NCBI GenBank assembly: GCA_013696235.1
Contig: JACCYY010000146.1
Location: 1-6,232 of the forward strand
Source: Sporichthyaceae bacterium
Lineage (GTDB): Bacteria; Actinomycetota; Actinomycetes; JACCYY01
Reading direction: 5' to 3'
DNA length: 6,232 nucleotides
In this document: positions 5,043-6,232 of the stretch, in pieces
How the letters are laid out: the number at the start of each line of letters is the position of its first letter
Numbering within the stretch: position 1 is the stretch's first letter
Position numbers and translations under genes: made by a program
The notes under the pieces: generated by a model
The model's input: only the letters and a program-made list of their open reading frames with translations
What the model was told of the DNA's origin: nothing
The model's database searches: none

Positions 5043-5054
5043 ACGACCGGTCGT
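5043..5054. promoter_or_regulatory. 12-bp perfect palindrome in the DUF417 upstream region
   Basis: ACGACCGGTCGT is a perfect palindrome just upstream of the DUF417 ribosome site. A -10-like TAACGT lies 14 bp further upstream on the minus strand (5074-5069), though no good -35 box accompanies it. The palindrome would sit in the early leader, compatible with an operator; chance is also reasonable in GC-rich DNA. Confidence 0.3.
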
Positions 5055-5117
5055 GCTGGTCGGGGACAACGTTAGGGGACCGACTCGGACAGCGCACGCA
5101 CCGAAAGGCTTACGACT

Positions 5118-6047
5118 TCATTGCAGTCGCTCAGCGACGCCAAGGCGCTGGAGCATCTGCCGGCGCCAGCGTTCGGTCGCGGCGACGTTGCCGAGGGTGT
5201 AGAGGTGCAGGCCGACCACACCACGGCCCGGCCGACCGAGGTCGTCGGCGAGCGCGCTGATGAGCCGGTCGGGGCGGTAGGCGCCGGGTACGGCGAGCCG
5301 GAGCGCCGATCCGCGGTGCCGGCGCAGGAAGTGCGCCGACTGGCCTACGCCGATCCTGGTCGCGATCCGGAGCAGGCGGCGCCGGTCCACCACGCCGGCA
5401 AGTCCGACGTACACCGGCAGCCCGATCCCGTCCTTGCGGATGCGGAGCACCCAGGCCGACACCGCGCCCGGGTCGAAGCACATCTGGGTGACTGCGTACG
5501 AGGCGTGCTGCGCCTTGGCGCGCAGCGCCTGCCCGAGCGCGACGTCGTCGATCTTCGGGTGCCCCTCCGGGTAGCCGCCCACGCCGATGCGGGACAGGCC
5601 GTGATCGAGCTCTGCCATCGCGGCCAGCAGCGCGACCGAGTCCGAGTAGGTGCCGACCGGGTCGCCGTCACCGGCGATCACGAAGACCTCGGTCACGCCG
5701 GCGCTGCGAAGCCGGTCGAGCAGATCGACCAGGTGCATCTGGTCGACCACCTGGCGGGCGGCCAGGTGCGGGACCGCCGGGTAGCCGGCCCGGGCCAGCT
5801 CCTCGACGGTCTCGATCGTGGTCTCGATGGGTCGCCGCGGTGACGTGGTCACGGTCACGGTGATCTCCGGTGGCACGTGCTCGGACACCTCGTCCACCGC
5901 TCCGGGCACGGCCAGGATCTCGTACCGCGGCCGGCGGAGCGAAGCCACAAGGACGCGCGCTTGCACCAGGCTGTTCCGAGCCTGGGCACGGCTCAGCGGC
6001 GACAACGTCATCCACCCAGCCGGGTCGCGTACCGTCGCCCGGACCAC
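5118..6047 (-). CDS. methylenetetrahydrofolate reductase-like protein
   Basis: This 309-residue TIM-barrel protein resembles MetF/MTHFR, which reduces 5,10-methylene-THF to 5-methyl-THF for methionine synthesis or runs oxidatively during methyl-group catabolism. Landmarks in family order are R-Y-E43-I-L-A-V-P-G in place of the usual 'FEFFPP' strand with the catalytic Glu, V-P-H94-L-A-A-R, F-V-I-A-G-D-G-D-P (122-130) at the 'RGDxP' position, G-G-Y-P-E-G-H-P-K (157-165), T-Q-M-C-F-D (187-192) for 'TQFFFD', and the terminal G-L-H-L-Y-T-L-G-N (279-287). The departures from canonical MetF are notable, so cofactor use should not be assumed. The GTG at 6047 is 5 nt after the methyltransferase stop; an ATG at 6011 (M-T-L-S-P-L) is the alternative, and neither has a strong ribosome site. 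Tight spacing indicates co-transcription and probably translational coupling. Confidence 0.85.
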   Translation of the reverse strand: MVRATVRDPAGWMTLSPLSRAQARNSLVQARVLVASLRRPRYEILAVPGAVDEVSEHVPPEITVTVTTSPRRPIETTIETVEELARAGYPAVPHLAARQVVDQMHLVDLLDRLRSAGVTEVFVIAGDGDPVGTYSDSVALLAAMAELDHGLSRIGVGGYPEGHPKIDDVALGQALRAKAQHASYAVTQMCFDPGAVSAWVLRIRKDGIGLPVYVGLAGVVDRRRLLRIATRIGVGQSAHFLRRHRGSALRLAVPGAYRPDRLISALADDLGRPGRGVVGLHLYTLGNVAATERWRRQMLQRLGVAERLQ

Positions 6048-6052
6048 GGCGC

Positions 6053-6232
6053 CTACAACCTCTGGCGGTAGGCGATGTTGTGGTCGGCGAGGCTCGGCTC
6101 GGTGCCGAAGTACGCGTGCCGCGACATGTCCTCGGAGTACCGGCTGGCCGGCGGGGTCCGCCCGAGCGCCTCGGCCATGCTCCGGATGTGGTGCGGGGCG
6201 GCCCCGCAGCAGAGCCCGAGGTAGCGCACGCC
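6053..6232 (-). CDS. betaine-homocysteine S-methyltransferase-like protein, C-terminal 59 residues
   Basis: Only the end of the gene is in the window. It reads G-V-R-Y-L-G-L-C-C-G-A-A-P-H-H-I-R-S-M-A-E-A-L-G, which is the zinc-ligand region of the homocysteine S-methyltransferase domain; vertebrate BHMT has the matching R-Y-I-G-G-C-C-G-F-E-P-Y-H-I-R-A. The paired cysteines are two of the three zinc ligands that activate the homocysteine thiol. The tail (S-R-Y-S-E-D-M-S, then H-A-Y-F-G-T-E-P-S-L) continues past the domain. Such enzymes move a methyl group from betaine or a related donor to homocysteine, giving methionine; the donor here cannot be judged. The gene lies directly upstream of the MTHFR-like gene in one operon, which links methyl transfer with folate one-carbon flow. 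Confidence 0.85.
   Translation of the reverse strand, partial: GVRYLGLCCGAAPHHIRSMAEALGRTPPASRYSEDMSRHAYFGTEPSLADHNIAYRQRL

Noticed and set aside
5069..5097. Full sigma-A promoter for the DUF417 gene
   Set aside because: A TAACGT -10-like box is present on the minus strand, but the -35 position at 17-18 bp spacing (GTGCGC) does not match, so no promoter was called.
5121..5843. 240-codon plus-strand ORF antisense to the MTHFR-like gene
   Set aside because: Its composition is typical of the complement of a GC-rich gene (H, D, V, R, G), with no recognisable motif or ribosome site.

Overview
The window reads as an ordinary chromosomal stretch from a high-GC Gram-positive bacterium (Actinomycetota). 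The pointers are very GC-rich codon third positions, several GTG starts, a SigG-like ECF sigma factor carrying a SnoaL-type tail, a small Rv1284-like beta-carbonic anhydrase, and candidate leaderless promoters. Genus cannot be fixed from the sequence. No phage, insertion sequence, CRISPR array, tRNA or rRNA was seen.

Layout. 1-218 (-) is the N-terminal part of a VOC/glyoxalase-fold protein. 368-637 (+) is a small STAS-domain gene whose last 40 codons lie codon-on-codon antisense to the end of the sigma factor gene at 515-1573 (-). A 167-bp divergent region separates that gene from a beta-carbonic anhydrase (1741-2241, +). A decayed GNAT acetyltransferase fragment follows (2287-2432, -), starting 2 nt after the stop of a TetR regulator (2435-3175, -). 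The TetR gene diverges from an FMN-dependent NADH-azoreductase-like flavoprotein (3245-3871, +); two copies of one inverted repeat sit on the two divergent promoters. The azoreductase stop overlaps a tiny membrane-anchored four-cysteine gene (3868-4038, -). Then come a conserved protein of unknown function (4131-4481, +), a four-helix DUF417/RclC-like membrane protein (4509-5024, -), a methylenetetrahydrofolate reductase-like gene (5118-6047, -), and the 3' end of a betaine-homocysteine methyltransferase-like gene (6053-6232, -).

How the genes work together. Three units are supported. (1) The STAS/sigma pair is a convergent, overlapping locus. (2) TetR plus azoreductase looks like a self-contained sensor and quinone/azo-reductase unit with its own twin operators; the GNAT remnant was probably once its operon partner. 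(3) The methyltransferase and MTHFR-like genes form a one-carbon/methionine operon transcribed leftward. The most interesting items are the enforced antisense overlap, the twin-operator architecture, and the short CxCxxxCxC gene sharing a CTAG stop with the azoreductase. No clearly novel multi-gene system was found.
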